Source of the DNA: Salminus brasiliensis
Taxonomy: Eukaryota > Chordata > Actinopteri > Characiformes > Bryconidae
Assembly: GCF_030463535.1 (NCBI RefSeq)
Contig: NC_132888.1
Coordinates: forward strand, 33,589,269 to 33,653,268
Direction: 5' to 3'
DNA: 64,000 nt
Every line of letters starts with the position of its first letter. The stretch's first letter is position 1. Positions 47,481 to 58,388 of this stretch are shown piece by piece. The notes under the pieces are model-generated. The model was given only the letters and a program-made list of their open reading frames with translations. It searched no databases and had not been told where the DNA came from. The translations under genes were made by a program, and so were the position numbers.

Positions 47481-47589
47481 AACATCCAGATAAATTGCGC
47501 CATCCGATGAGAAGTATAAACATATACCATTCTGACATTGCCTACTGGTTTGTAAGCAATCCATCGCATCTGCACATATCACGTCACGG

Positions 47590-47695
47590 TAGAGACTCCA
47601 ACAGAAGCAGGTTAAACTCTTTTAATACCCTTGATTTCAGAAGAAGCAATAAATGAGCAGGTATCCAAATAATTTTGACCAGATAGTGTACCTTC
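47590..47695 (+). mobile_element. Tc1-like terminus
   Basis: aatgagcaggtatccaaata then attttgaccagatagtgta matches the right end of the fish Tc1-like family seen at 455-575. Confidence 0.55.
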
Positions 47696-47972
47696 AATAC
47701 CTTTCACATTCATATGTATGTCTCCATTATGAATCTATTCTCAATGGGCACTTTGTTAGGTTTTCTTACCATATGGGTGTACTTTGCAGTCCTATAATTT
47801 CACAGACTGTAGTCCATCTGTTTTTTTGTATTTTTTGTTAGCCCCCCACTTACCTTGCTTGATTATTCATTCATTAATTGTTAGGACCACCACAAAGTAG
47901 GTCAAAGTGTCAAAGACAGTAGCTCATCCTTTGCTGCAGTTTGTGTTGGTCATCCTCTATTCTTTGATCAAT

Positions 47973-48014
47973 GGTCAAAGGCTGCTGGTCAAAGGCTGCT
48001 GGTCAAAGGCTGCT
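47973..48014 (+). repeat. 14-bp tandem repeat, three exact copies
   Basis: ggtcaaaggctgct repeated three times. Confidence 0.95.
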
Positions 48015-49621
48015 GCTCACAGGGCGCTGTTGGCTGGATATTTCTGGATATTATAGTCTGGACTTATACAACTACAGACTGCTTCTATATGGGAAGTGGA
48101 GCTGATAAAACAAACAGTGAATGTATATTATTTACAGTACTGTGCAAAAGCCTTCCTTTTTTATTCATATTTATTATTTGGATTTTGTCAGTTAGTGTGT
48201 TTTTGCCAATGTAACTGTGCAATACATGTAAACACAAAGTAAAATAAGTTAAATGTGTTGGTTAGAGCAACACAGCTACTAAACTTGGCTGCACCACTTA
48301 TCTTAAATTTAATGTAGGATTTATTAGAAAAGCTAGGTTTTTGAATGGAAACTATAAATACTGCAAGTCCTCAATGACAGCATTAGAAATAACTTACACT
48401 TCAAATCACAATCAAATCAGTGTATTTTTTGGATAAATAATAAATAAATTTATTATTAAATAAATCAATAAATAAAAATGAATCACTATCTATACTATAA
48501 ATGTTCTATCTGTATATATATAGCATGTGGAAAAATAGAACACCACAATCAGTGCCTTTATTGTCTATTAAGTTTTGTATTAAGACATGTATGGTGACTT
48601 GCAATAGCAACATGAATTGCAAGGCACAGTATTACATGTGTGGTGCATTCAGGTGCCCATCTCCCAAAATCACAGCCCAAGACTTGTCTATAATGTACAT
48701 ATGAATTTCTGCTCACAGAATGTATGACCTAAGTCAGTTGGACAATTGTAAAATGACACAAAACAATCACAATCAAAACACAAATTTTGCTCCTTCTTCT
48801 GAGAAACAAGAAAGCTCTCTGAATCACTCTTTGGTTTTATTTATATAAATTGCCATTTATCATGAATATTTTTTTCATGTGTATTCAATAAACCATGCAT
48901 AATGAAATGTGTTATTTGTATGTTTCAATGTGAATATCTGCTGGCAGGAAATGTTAAGATACTGTACCTGTATTGTACTTTGGAAGCAAAACTGAACAAT
49001 CGTCATAATAGCCGTATGCTGGTCGAGGTGATTCATCGAAAACTGAGTGCATTCACTCTACAAAGTGCACCACCAACGTTACATTCTTTAATTGCCAGTG
49101 CTTGGACCCCACTGACACACTGTGCTGAAACCTCTGCATCATTGCAATGTGGGTCCTATGGTCTAAACTAACTTTTTGGGGAAATCAATTCATTACAGCC
49201 ATAGTGTTAATAACAGTAACACAACGGTCACTGTTGGTTTTGTATGCTTTCAACCAACAACTTTTTAGCTGTTGGTCAATGAAGGATGCCACTTCTGTGA
49301 CTCTTTATTTTTTCTCAGCCAAATCAGTTTTTTTTGTTGCTTCCTATCTCCTGAGGAATGATTAGTTGCAATTTTTTATTTTTATTTTTTCATTTTAAGT
49401 GAATGGGCTTCCACAGGCTGGTGTCCTATAAGAACACTGAGGAGGGCTTAGCGCTAAAACATGTTTTATGTGAGTCAAGTGCTGTCCGGTTCTTGTCCGG
49501 CCACTGTCTCTGTATATATGCTGCCTTTGGGATGGATTATTAATAGTTAATAGTTCATGTAAGCTTAACCTGTGTGTTGGTTTCTTCCTTGTCATGTAGA
49601 GGTATGAAATGTCCCTACATA
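48015..49621. other. Intergenic, no gene seen
   Basis: AT-rich. ORFs such as 48902-49171 lack any family signature. Confidence 0.4.
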
Positions 49622-51175
49622 CAGTGGGGAGAACAAGTATTTGATACACTGCTGATTTCTCAGGTTTTCCCACTTGCAAAGCATGTAGAAGACTGTAATT
49701 TTTATCATAGGTACTCTTCAACTGTGAGTGATGGAATCTAAAACAAAAATCCAGAAAAATACATTGTATGATTTTTAAATAATTAATTTCCATTTAATTG
49801 TGGGAAATAAGTATTTGATACACCAGAAAAAGAAACTTAATATTTGGTACAGAAACCTTTGTTTGCAATTACAGAGATGAGACGTTTCCTGTAGTTCTTG
49901 ACAAGGTTTGCACACACTGCAGCAGGGATTTTGGCCCACTCCTCCATACAGATCTCCTCCAGAGCCTTCAGGTTTCGTGGCTGTCGCTGGGCCACACGGA
50001 CTTTAAGCTCCCTCCAAAGATTTTCTATTGGATTCAGGTCTGGAGACTGGCTAAGCCACTCCAGGACCTTAAGATGTTTCCTACGGAGCCACTCTTTAGT
50101 TGCCCTGGCTGTGTGTTTTGGGTCGTTATCATGCTGGAAGACCCAGCCACGACCTATCTTCAGTGCTCTTACTGAGGGAAGGAGGTTGTTGGCCAAAATC
50201 TCACGATACATGGCCCCATCCATCCTTCCCACAATACGGTGCAGTCGTCCTGTCCCCTTTGCAGAAAAGCATCCCCAAAGAATGATGTTTCCACCGCCAT
50301 GCTTCACGGTTGGGATGGTGTTCTTGGGGTTGTACTCATCATTCTTCTTCCTCCAAACATGACGAGTGGAGTTTAAACCAAAAAGTTCTATTTTTGTCTC
50401 ATCAGACCACATGACCTTCTCCCATTCCTCCTCTGGATCATTCAGATGGTCATTTGCAAACTTCAGACGGGCTTTGACATGCGTTGGCTTGAGGAAGGGC
50501 ACCTTGCGTGCACTGCAGGATTTTAATCCTTGACGGCGTAGAGTGTTACTGATTGTTTTCTTTGAGACTGTGGTCCCAGCTCTATTCAGGTCATTGACCA
50601 GGTCCTGCCGTGTAATTCTGGGCTCATTCCTCACCTTCCTCAAGATCATTGATGCTCCACGAGGTGAGATCTTGCATGGCGCCCCAGACCGAGGGAGATT
50701 ATCCATTATTTTGCATTTCTTCCATTTTCTAATAATTGCACCAACAGTTGTTGCCTTCTCACCAAGCTGCTTGCCTATTGTCCTGTAGCCCATCCCAGCC
50801 TTGTGCAGGTCTCCAATTTTATCCCTGATGTCCTTACAAAGCTCTCTGGTCTTGGGCATTGTGGAGATGCTGGAGTCTGACTGATTGAGTGTGTGGACAG
50901 GTGTCTTTTATACAGGTAACGAGTTCAAACAGGTGCAGTTAATACAGGTAATGAGTGGAGAACAGGAGGGCTTCTTAAAGAAGAAGTAACATGTCTGTGA
51001 GAGCCAAAATTCTTACTGGTTGATAGATGATCAAATACTTATTTCCCACAATAAAATGGAAATTAATTATTTAAAAATCATACAATGTACCTTTTGTTTT
51101 ACAGTCTTCTACATGCTTTGCAAGTGGGAAAACCTGAAAAATCAGCAGTGTATCAAATACTTGTTCTCCCCACTG
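49622..51175 (-). mobile_element. Complete Tc1 transposon with IR/DR ends
   Basis: 1554 bp with TA on both sides (49620-49621 and 51176-51177). The outer ends begin cagtggggagaacaagtatt on both strands and match over about 75 bp with one or two differences. Inner direct-repeat copies (gtgggaaataagtatttgat) are at 49800-49822 and, inverted, at 51029-51050, giving roughly 200-bp IR/DR ends like Sleeping Beauty. The transposase is intact. Confidence 0.96.
49837..50859 (-). CDS. Tc1 transposase, full length, uninterrupted
   Basis: Cut-and-paste DDE transposase, 340 residues, the normal Tc1 length. Residues about 1-110 are two helix-turn-helix (paired-like) domains, [20 protein letters not shown] and [14 protein letters not shown], with the linker [16 protein letters not shown] (GRPR-hook position). 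Catalytic blocks: [10 protein letters not shown] (Asp), [18 protein letters not shown] (Asp) and [15 protein letters not shown] (Glu); the second Asp to Glu spacing fits DD34E. It ends GFCTKY, as usual. No stop, frameshift or missing catalytic residue is seen. Kozak context is ccacaATGcc. It should act on its own terminal repeats in the nucleus; activity is not shown. Confidence 0.95.
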   Translation of the reverse strand: MPKTRELCKDIRDKIGDLHKAGMGYRTIGKQLGEKATTVGAIIRKWKKCKIMDNLPRSGAPCKISPRGASMILRKVRNEPRITRQDLVNDLNRAGTTVSKKTISNTLRRQGLKSCSARKVPFLKPTHVKARLKFANDHLNDPEEEWEKVMWSDETKIELFGLNSTRHVWRKKNDEYNPKNTIPTVKHGGGNIILWGCFSAKGTGRLHRIVGRMDGAMYREILANNLLPSVRALKIGRGWVFQHDNDPKHTARATKEWLRRKHLKVLEWLSQSPDLNPIENLWRELKVRVAQRQPRNLKALEEICMEEWAKIPAAVCANLVKNYRKRLISVIANKGFCTKY

Positions 51176-51177
51176 TA

Positions 51178-52324
51178 CATTTTGTGGTGAAACTATACTC
51201 TAATATGTTCATAAAGCTAAACTATAGAGTTATATCGAGTGAATGAGTATATGGAAAATATGTTTGCCATTTAGCTTAGCATAGGGGCATGTTCTAATCG
51301 GAGAATCCCACTCTTAGTACTTTTATATGTTCTGTAATCCAGGGTTTTTACTAAAAAGTCTAAAGCGTTTAATACAACACAAGTTTAGGAGTTTTAAAGA
51401 AGTGTATTTCAGATATTTTGAGCTAGCAGTAGCAAGTTTCCAAGAGAATCAATCACAGCCATCATACATCCATCTATGGCCATTTTGTTTGCGGCCCAGG
51501 TTCTTCTTTAAAGACCCATTTAGAGGCGTGATATCTTGAGTTTTGAGGATGTCAGCATATTTTTGAAGAGCTGCTGACGAGGCAGAAGTGGATGGATTGG
51601 AACTGGATAAGGAGTGTGACACCTGCCTTTTTAATTGGATACAAGCAGAACTGAATCAAGGACATTGGAATGTGATGACTAAGTAAAGTTAAGTGACTAA
51701 GTATAATTTGAAATATACTGAGTATCAGTTAGAAAATATATACAACAGTAAAAACTCTTAGAGTACTATTAATAATAAAATATTATCAATTAATTGGGGC
51801 TAAAGCTTGTCTGGTTTAAGATGATTTTATTCTTATTAACTTGTCTGTGTAAGAATGATAGTTTTAAACTGACAAAGGTCCTGTATGCTGTTCCGCACAA
51901 TGAGTCCCTTTTTATAAGCAATCTCTGTTGTGTGTTGAAATGAATTGTACTCAACGAGCATAAGAAATGATTCGGTAGTTATAGCAGAGTTTAAGGTAAG
52001 AATTGTTGTGAAGTGCTGCATGAAACTCACATTAGGATTAGAAATAATAAAGGGAAATTAATGACTTTTAGAAAAAGGACTTGTTACACATGCCCTGTTT
52101 TAGCAGGATTCTGTCTCCAGTGATCCACATTCCTCCCAGCCTGAAACTAAGTCACTGACAGATTTAACTCACACTTACCCACAGACTCAGTTGAAGTATA
52201 TTGCTACCTTGTACAACTCCTTTAAATATCTCTTTCATACATTTTATACATTTTCATACATTAACTTGTGATCTATTTTATCGATAATCATATTCATACT
52301 ATCTATACATACACTTGCACCAAT
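51178..52324. other. Intergenic, no gene seen
   Basis: AT-rich; no recognisable repeat or coding. Confidence 0.4.
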
Positions 52325-52610
52325 GACAGGCATGTTCCACTGTGGGTATGGTGTTCTTAGGGTCATGAGATGTGTTGGTTTTACGCTAGACATTTTCCTT
52401 GGTGGCCAAAAAGTTAAATAGTGGCCTCATCTGATCAGAGCACCTTCCTCCATACAATTGGGCTTTTTTCCTGGCTAACCTTCCATAAAACCCAGCTACG
52501 TGGAGTGTACGGCTTATTGTGGTCATATGGACAGATACTCCAGGCTCTGCTTGGGAACACTGCAGCTCCTTTAGGTAGTCTAGACCCTTTGGAGACCCTC
52601 CACCACTAGT
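52325..52610 (-). mobile_element. Tc1-like antisense fragment
   Basis: catgttccactgtgggtatg, tctgatcagagcaccttcct and ttctggctaaccttccataa-like words mark antisense Tc1 coding (DETK region). Confidence 0.55.
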
Positions 52611-52803
52611 GATGAGTAGTAGATCGTATTTGTACTTAATGTGAGCTACTCTTTGGTGGGAAAAGTGGACCAGTTAGAGGTGTGCATCATGGGTTTATTA
52701 AAGGATAGAGAGCAAGAGCCACCGATAGCAGCCCCGGATGCCATAGGGACAGCTAGTACCCCAACCACTCCAGCATTAGAGCCCATAGACTCTTGTTCAA
52801 CAT

Positions 52804-53229
52804 GTGAAAATAGCTAGTCCTTTAGGGGCTCCAGCAGTAACCGCTTGCTGTTTACCGGGAGTCAGAGCACCGGACATTAGGGGCAACCTTAAACGGCTAG
52901 CAAACAGGAGATATTCGAGTATAGTCATTCATGTAGGGGCCAATGATATTCATCTGCGGCAGTTAGAAATAACTAAGGATAACATTAAAGAGGTGGTTGA
53001 ACTGGCCCAGACGATGTCCGATGCCGTAATTTGCTCTGGCCCCATCCCAATGAGGCACGACACTGAGTCTTACAGCCGACTCACATTGCTAAATCGCTGG
53101 ATGTCCAAGTGGTGTTCGGAAAATCAGTTGGGCTTCATAGATAATTGGTTAAAGTTCGAGGGCAAGCCTGTTTTTTTAGGTAAGGATGGTGTCCACCCCA
53201 CGCGGGAGGGTGCTGCCCTACTTTCGTGA
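52804..53229 (+). pseudogene. L2 LINE ORF1, SGNH-hydrolase (esterase) domain
   Basis: Carries the SGNH block III VIHVGANDIHLRQLE and block V DGVHPTREGAALLS (the Asp-x-x-His pair). The nucleophile block I is not seen at the N-terminus, so the domain looks 5'-truncated. Esterase-type ORF1 proteins are known from CR1/L2 LINEs; their role is probably in RNP or lipid interaction. A second copy is at 44040-44330. Confidence 0.75.
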
Positions 53230-53339
53230 AGCATAGCGCATAGTCTGCTAGTTAGTTGTAAGTAGGCTGTTCACAATCTAGAGCCGGGACCAGGCCGCAA
53301 ACAGACAGGCTAAACCGACTGTCTGCAAGCTGCTTTGAG

Positions 53340-54735
53340 GTGTCACCCAAGTTTCACTGTATTGAGACTGTGTCTGTGCCCCGAATTAAACCCAAGCATA
53401 GAACATCTAAATCAGCTCGTTTTAATAATTTAATAAGTGTTAAATTCTCGCATTCAAACAACAACAGCACCACATCAGACCTAAAGCTCGGTCTACTTAA
53501 TATTAGACCATTAACCTCAAAAGCAGTCATTGTAAATAAAATGAAATGTGATCAGAAACTAGATGTTTTCTGCCTCACTGAAACCTGGATTAGACCAGAT
53601 CAATATTTAGCACTTAATGAAGCCACCCCTTTAGTTTATAAATATGTACATAGCCCTAGATTATCAGGCAGAGGAGGTGGAATATGTATAATCTACCAGA
53701 ATACACTGGATATTATATAACACTGTATCACCTTCACTTTTTTTTTTAATTCTCTACATTAATATATCAAACCCAGCCACAAATAAAAATGCATTCACAC
53801 CAATTAATATGTATAGGCCTCCAGGGCCCTACTCTGAATTTGTAAAAGAATTTAGTGATTTTGCTGCAGACTTGGCAGTGTGCAGCGACAAAGGTATAAT
53901 AGTAGGAGACTTTAGTATTCATTTAAAAAAAAACAGACGATCCATTAACAAAGGTGTTTGCATCATTCTTGAATTCTGTCGGCATCATACAAACCGTAAC
54001 TAGACTCACACATTACTGTAATCATACCTTAGATTTAATCCTGATCCTGGGTGTTAGCATTGATCATGTAAATATTCTGCCTTAAAACTCAGTAATATCA
54101 GACCATTATCTAATCTCCTTTGAGCTACATCTTAGGCAAAATGTTAATTTGTCCCTTCACCACTGTCTAAAGCGTGCAATAAACCCAATGGCCACTGTAC
54201 AGTTTACTGAAAACACTCATTAAAGCTCACTCAGCGTATTTGGCCTCACTGAACAATCCCAGAGTACTCCTTAGAGAGATTTTACTAAAAGCCAGGCAGA
54301 TACTCTACCAGTAACGTTTTAATGGACTATTGTAATAATAAAATAGAAAATATGTGACAAAAAAAATCAAACCCTCTTTATTAAATCAAACATGGCCATT
54401 ACCTGGTGTAGCTGCTTTAGAACATAACTTCCTTCTACCCACTTCCTCAGCCAGAACTAAAAATTATTCAGCAAATTGTACAACCTGTACACTTGACCAA
54501 ATTCCCTCTAAAATACTAAAAGAAATACTCCCAATTATAATCAGACCTATTTTAACAACTGTAAACTCATCTCTTAGCTTAGGGCATGTACCCAAAACCC
54601 TTAAATTAGCCTTCATAAAACCTTTAATCAAGAAACCAAATCTTGTGTATTGTCTAATTACAGACCCATCTCCAACTTAACATTTATACCAAAGATATTA
54701 GAAAAAGCTGTGGCCCACCAACTCTGCTTATACCT
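53340..54735 (+). pseudogene. L2 LINE ORF2 remnants (endonuclease and RT start)
   Basis: Shows KLGLLNIRPLTSKAVIVN, KLDVFCLTETWIRPDQYL and GRGGGICIIYQ (endonuclease), MYRPPGPYSEFVKEFSDFAA and IIVGDFSIHLKK (endonuclease core), then LDQIPSKILKEILPIIIRPI and PLIKKPNL (RT entry). Frameshifts near 53720, 54000 and 54660; RT palm motifs are missing. Confidence 0.8.
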
Positions 54736-55259
54736 GGCCTCACTCCTGAGTACTTGAGGTTGTAGGTCCATGGATTTGCAGACACAGGGAATTGTAGTAT
54801 ACAGAGATGCTGGAGCTGTCGTCTCGCTGCTTGCACGCGATCACTCAGGTTTGTGGACGGTGGAGCAGATGGATGCTAGCATTTCAGGGTGCTCCCGTGT
54901 CTGTGTTACCTTCTGGCTCTCTCCTTTTAATGAGGCTGTTATAGTCAGACCTGCCAGAGTCGTCAGACACACTCTGATACTGCTCAACATTCTCTGCTCT
55001 CAATAAATCCATCCAGAACTAACTGTCCTTTACCTTCTTCTGAGTAAATGGTCACCCAGCCCAACCTGCTGGAAGACTGCCCACTGAGGTCCCCTCTACC
55101 TGCATCAGACCAACTGCCACCTACCAGTAAAATCAGCAGACTTACCCTTGGCCTCTGTGCTGCCTCTCTGATTAAAGCCCTCCTTGCCCCGGTCTGATGG
55201 TTTTGGTGGGCAGCCCTGTCAGCAGGTTTGTTGTGGTACCATGTTCTTTTTACATGATT

Positions 55260-55662
55260 ATGATAAACACAACCCTGACTTGTACATCTCTACAACTTTG
55301 TCTTTGACTTGCTTGGCTATCTCCTTGGTCTTCATGGCGTTTGGTTAGTGGTACCTAATGGTGTTGCAGAAAAAGTGTGTATATACTGACAGATCATTTG
55401 ACACTTAGATTGCACACAGGTGGACTTCATTTCATTAAGCATGTGACTTCAGAGAGTCATTTACCTTTGAGGGGCTTCACAGCAAAGGGAGCAAATACAC
55501 ATGCATGTGCCAACTTTCAGTTTTTTATTTCCACAAATATTGTATATATTACATATTTTTAATTTCACCAACTCAGACTATAAATTTAAATACATGTTTG
55601 TAATGTAAGAAATATGTAAAAAGCCAAGGGGATGAATATTTTTGCAAGGCACTGTAAACCCC
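55260..55662 (-). mobile_element. Tc1-like element end, decayed
   Basis: ccttggtcttcatggcgttt (antisense start of a MPKTKE-type transposase), gcacacaggtggacttcatt and the end gatgaatatttttgcaaggc then actgta are typical of a fish Tc1-like family in antisense. Confidence 0.6.
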
Positions 55663-56158
55663 ACATTTCAGACACCCGTCTCAACTTGTCATCTGTATAA
55701 AAGACACCTGTCCACCATGGGCAAGACCAAAGAGCTGTCTAAGGATTTCAGGGACAAGATTGTAGACCAGCACAAGGCTGGAATGAGCAACAAAACCATA
55801 AGCAAGAAGCCATTGGTAACACACCGCGCCGAAATGGATTCAAATCCTGCAGTGCCCACAAGGTCCCCCTGCTCAAAAAGGCACATGTGCAGGCCTGAAT
55901 GATTCAGATACTGCTTGAGAGAAGGTGCTGTGGTCAGATAAGACCAAAATTGAGCTCTTTGAAATCAAGTTTACTCGCTGTATTTTGAAGAACAGAAACA
56001 CTGACTATGACCCCAAGACACCATCCTCACCATCAATCATGGAGGTGGAAACATTATGCTTTGGGGGTGTTATTCAGCACAGGTCTCAAGAAGAAGCACA
56101 CCAAGCGACAGCCTCGAAACCTTAATGATTTAGAGATGATCTGCAAAGAGGAGTGGAG
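55663..56158 (+). mobile_element. Tc1 transposase relic with internal deletions
   Basis: Starts [20 protein letters not shown] (55717), then [37 protein letters not shown] and the C-terminal [15 protein letters not shown]. Large parts are deleted. It breaks off at 56158, where LINE sequence begins. Confidence 0.75.
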
Positions 56159-56640
56159 AAGAGAAGGAAAACAACCTTTCTCTTAACATCAGCAAGACCA
56201 AGGAGCTAATAGTGAACTTCAGGAAACAGGAAAGTGCACACCCCTATATCCATCAATGGGACCACTGTGGAGAGGGTCAACAGCTTCAAGTTCCTTGGTG
56301 TTCACATTACTGAGGAACACAACAGACCACATGGGTGGCGAAGAAAGCACAACAGCACCTCTTCTATCTCAGACGGCTAAGGAGGTTTGGTATGAACCGC
56401 CGCATACTCAGGACGTTCTACACATGCACTTTGGAGAAAATTCTGTATCACCACCTGGTACAGGAACTGCACTGCTCATGAGCGGAAAGCTCTGCAGAGG
56501 ATGTTCTCACAGCTGCCCAATGGCAGAAGGTACAGAAGCTTGTAGACCAGAACCAGTCGCTTTAGAGACAGCTTAAATCCTCAAGCAATTAGGCTGCTGA
56601 ATGAACAACAGCTTGTGGACTATAGTCCTTATCTGTACAA
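56159..56640 (+). mobile_element. LINE C-terminal fragment
   Basis: Reads NNLSLNISKTKELIVNFRKQ, KKAQQHLFYLRRLRRFGMNR and RILRTFYTCTLEKILYH, the post-RT part of a fish CR1/Rex-like LINE. Same class as 4795-5470. Confidence 0.75.
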
Positions 56641-56987
56641 CCACACCTCCTCCCCATACACACACTCTGCACCCTGCACTCACTGACATTAGCACCTGAA
56701 TTCACACCCATCCAGTGCCTTTTGTAAATAATGTAAACATTGGGATTATTTCAAAGCTGTACATTTAAACTGCTTTAAACCAGTGCAATATTCTAGAGTG
56801 TATGTATAATGTGTGTATATGTATTTTATTTATTTTCTTTTAGCCTTCCCCTGCTTTCAGGGGATTCAGATCAATTTCAGAGTACTAGACAGTCGCTTAG
56901 AGGAGCCTATGGCTGCAGAATGTTCAGACAAGGTTTGAGGATTCATAAAGCTTTTGAAATGAGCATCACATGGCCTTATCAAATAAT

Positions 56988-57521
56988 AGGCCTCATTCAT
57001 GAAACGCAAGCAGATAAAGGCTCCTGCACCAGATTTTTAATTTTTTATTATTTTTTATTTGCCCTGTGCTGTGCACGCCCTGTGCATAATTCAAAATAAA
57101 CCAATTTAACGGATCTCTGGCAAAGCAGCTACAAGAGTACAGGCATTTGTATGATCTCTATAAGAGACCATAGTTTTTTTTTTGCATAAAAAATTAAATG
57201 TATACATTTAAATGCACTGAACACTCTGAATAGTTGTTTCTTTTGAAGGTGGTAATATGATTATAAGTCAACTTGTTGACTAATCACACCAAAAAAAGCC
57301 TTCAACATATTATAGTGGTCACTTGTAATGCACGGCCATGGTTTATGGTAATTGTACAGTAATTGTAAAGAAAAAACAGGTGATCAATGAATTTGTATTT
57401 ATTAACATACACGTTCTATTAATAAACATGCCGTTTAAAGTTTGTGAAGATTCATTTTACTCACAATTTGCCTGCAGTTTGCTCATGCTATTTATGAAGA
57501 TTTCATGAATGAGGCCCACTG
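56988..57521. mobile_element. MITE with ggcctcattcatgaa ends
   Basis: The left aggcctcattcatgaaacg is inverse to the right ttcatgaatgaggcccact. The interior is AT-rich and non-coding, about 530 bp. Confidence 0.65.
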
Positions 57522-57523
57522 AC

Positions 57524-57532
<9 letters not shown>

Positions 57533-57591
<59 letters not shown>
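57533..57591. repeat. AT microsatellite
   Basis: About 29 AT units next to the MITE end. Confidence 0.97.
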
Positions 57592-57597
<6 letters not shown>

Positions 57598-57857
57598 AAA
57601 GCCATAGACCTTACAAGCCAATTAAGTCTGAGACCTTGGTAAAAGTTATAATCTCTTGGGGAGCCCAAATGTTTACATTGTGTGCGTTTCCTTCCCACCT
57701 CCTTTCAGAAATTGTACAAATGTAAAAAAAATAATCTTGCTTTAAGTCTTTTCATTCATCTATTACTCACTTAAAGCAATGCTATGTAGCATTTTTACAT
57801 GAAAACAGCAGCTTTAAGATCACTGTGATGCTGACCTATGTAATGGAGAAAATTGTG

Positions 57858-57858
<1 letters not shown>

Positions 57859-57904
<46 letters not shown>
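57859..57904. repeat. CA microsatellite
   Basis: About 22 CA units downstream of agfg1. Confidence 0.97.
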
Positions 57905-57908
<4 letters not shown>

Positions 57909-58331
57909 AATATTTCCATTAAAAAGCTAGCACCTGATGTTTTCTTAATGAACATGTATATTTAAAATGAAATGGAAAATGTATGCATGTATGTATGTAT
58001 GTACTGATGTGCAATTCTGTTTCTGCTTATATTCTAAAAATATGTACAAAACTGCAGCATTAAAAAGCCGTAGATATTTTTGCAGTAACTTGGTTGTCTG
58101 CTGTACTTTTTCCAAGCCAGAATCCAGAGGAAAGCCAGAGGAAAGAAAATTAAAACCCTCCCTATCAGCACTCCAAAACTGTTTTCTTTTCAACATGGAT
58201 ATATTGCTATGTCACACCAAGGTAGAACTCATTAGAAAAAAAGAAACAAACATGTTTAAAGCTATTTAAAGTTATCTGAAACAAAAGAGTACAAGCATGT
58301 CCTCCAGGTGGTCTGTTGGAAGAAGGACATG

Positions 58332-58388
58332 CTATAAAAAAGGGTTTGTGGAGTTTTCCACAGGATGCTCTCCCACGGGTGCCCCTAC
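58332..58388 (-). CDS. agfg1: agfg1 terminal coding exon
   Basis: ctcacag|GTAGGG, then GAPVGEHPVENSTNPFL and TAG. This matches the human end GAPTGQFPTGSSSTNPFL, so the stop is well supported. Confidence 0.93.
   Translation of the reverse strand, partial: VGAPVGEHPVENSTNPFL

Larger units (their letters stand above)
52690..55250 (+). mobile_element. L2-type LINE with esterase ORF1, decayed
   Basis: In order: ORF1 (52804-53229), the endonuclease start of ORF2 (53340-53720), an endonuclease remainder (53809-54003), the RT start (54354-54680) and a 3' UTR (54740-55250) homologous to 62575-63000. The rest of RT is deleted. The 5' end near 52690 was not defined. Confidence 0.8.

Noticed and set aside
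49898-50362. 154-codon + strand ORF
   Set aside because: A shadow of the Tc1 transposase on the opposite strand.
57492-57698. Ile-Tyr-rich ORF on the - strand
   Set aside because: Translation of the AT tract at 57533-57591.
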